Shown here: positions 63,831 to 64,000 of the stretch, one piece after another
How the letters are laid out: every line of letters begins with the position of its first letter
How positions within the stretch are numbered: the stretch's first letter is position 1
From: Mactromeris polynyma
Taxonomy: Eukaryota; Mollusca; Bivalvia; Venerida; Mactridae
DNA length: 64,000 nt
Assembly: GCA_032209605.1 (NCBI GenBank)
Contig: JASFXZ010000009.1
Location: 19,641,553-19,705,552 of the forward strand
Direction: 5' to 3'
Notes under the pieces: generated by a model
Database searches by the model: none
What the model was told of the DNA's origin: nothing
Seen by the model: the letters and a program-made list of their open reading frames with translations, nothing else
Made by a program: the position numbers and the translations under genes

Positions 63831-64000
63831 ATGCCAGGTCGCGGTAGAGCCGCAAAACGTAAGCGTACGACGACGGCGCCAAGGCAGAAACAAAGAGTTA
63901 GAGTGGCAGTAAACCAGGCCGCAGAGGATATTGAAATCGTTAGACTCGACGAGGTTGGGGATAACAACGAGACAGGATCAGGTGATTCATTTATTGATTT
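63831..64000 (+). CDS. Start of an unidentified open frame, runs off the window
   Basis: ATG in the context aaacgATGCC opens 56 codons without a stop up to the window end: MPGRGRAAKRKRTTTAPRQK, QRVRVAVNQAAEDIEIVRLD, EVGDNNETGSGDSFID. It has a very basic N-terminus (possible nuclear or nucleic-acid-binding tail) and then an acidic stretch. Base composition is clearly richer in G and C than the surroundings. It lies opposite to MLH1, probably inside its intron 13, so a transposable-element protein or a nested gene are both possible. No family recognised. Confidence 0.4.
   Translation, partial: MPGRGRAAKRKRTTTAPRQKQRVRVAVNQAAEDIEIVRLDEVGDNNETGSGDSFID

Overview
The window is eukaryotic: AT-rich, with long introns, GT-AG splice sites, tRNA-derived SINE heads, MITEs, non-LTR and DIRS-type retroelement remnants and many minisatellites. 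The coding signal that can be recognised (a C1q-domain protein with coiled coil, a secreted cyclase, MLH1) and the scattered 'tgaccttgacctttgacc'-type repeats point to a mollusc, most probably a bivalve. The species cannot be fixed from the sequence alone.

Left part (1-10.5 kb, + strand): a decayed C1q-domain gene at 726-2802 (signal peptide, coiled coil, split C1q domain whose last exon has frameshifts and stops). It is followed by an unidentified multi-exon gene whose exons at 4234-10496 are joined in phase 0 and encode a basic, charged, partly helical C-terminal region. A weak stalk-plus-membrane-segment exon lies between them (3061-3447).

Middle part (12-23.4 kb, - strand): a three-exon gene for a secreted, probably GPI-anchored cyclase-family metal hydrolase (HxGTHxDxPxHF motif). 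Its 7.5-kb first intron holds a frameshifted LINE (endonuclease plus reverse transcriptase) in the same orientation. A DIRS-like retrotransposon remnant lies upstream of the gene.

Right part (27.4-64 kb, - strand): the 3' half of the mismatch-repair gene MLH1. Six consecutive coding exons (the equivalents of human exons 14 to 19) can be read between 56001 and 44275, five of them with the lengths I recall for human MLH1 or one codon away. The last exon sits in a direct tandem duplication of about 9 kb (copy A 27359-35967, copy B 35968-45375), so a second intact terminal MLH1 exon lies 9.1 kb further downstream. The two copies differ by a 415-bp Harbinger-like MITE (filled and empty site), a 704-bp composite insertion, a 40-bp minisatellite (27 units against 1) and smaller indels. 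The arrangement could be a real duplication or two haplotypes laid end to end by the assembler.

The rest of the right half is intron 13 and other introns of MLH1, filled with a 25-bp minisatellite of about 60 units, further satellites, pogo/Tigger-like MITEs and bivalve-type interspersed repeats. At the very right edge an open frame on the + strand starts at 63831 and runs off the window.
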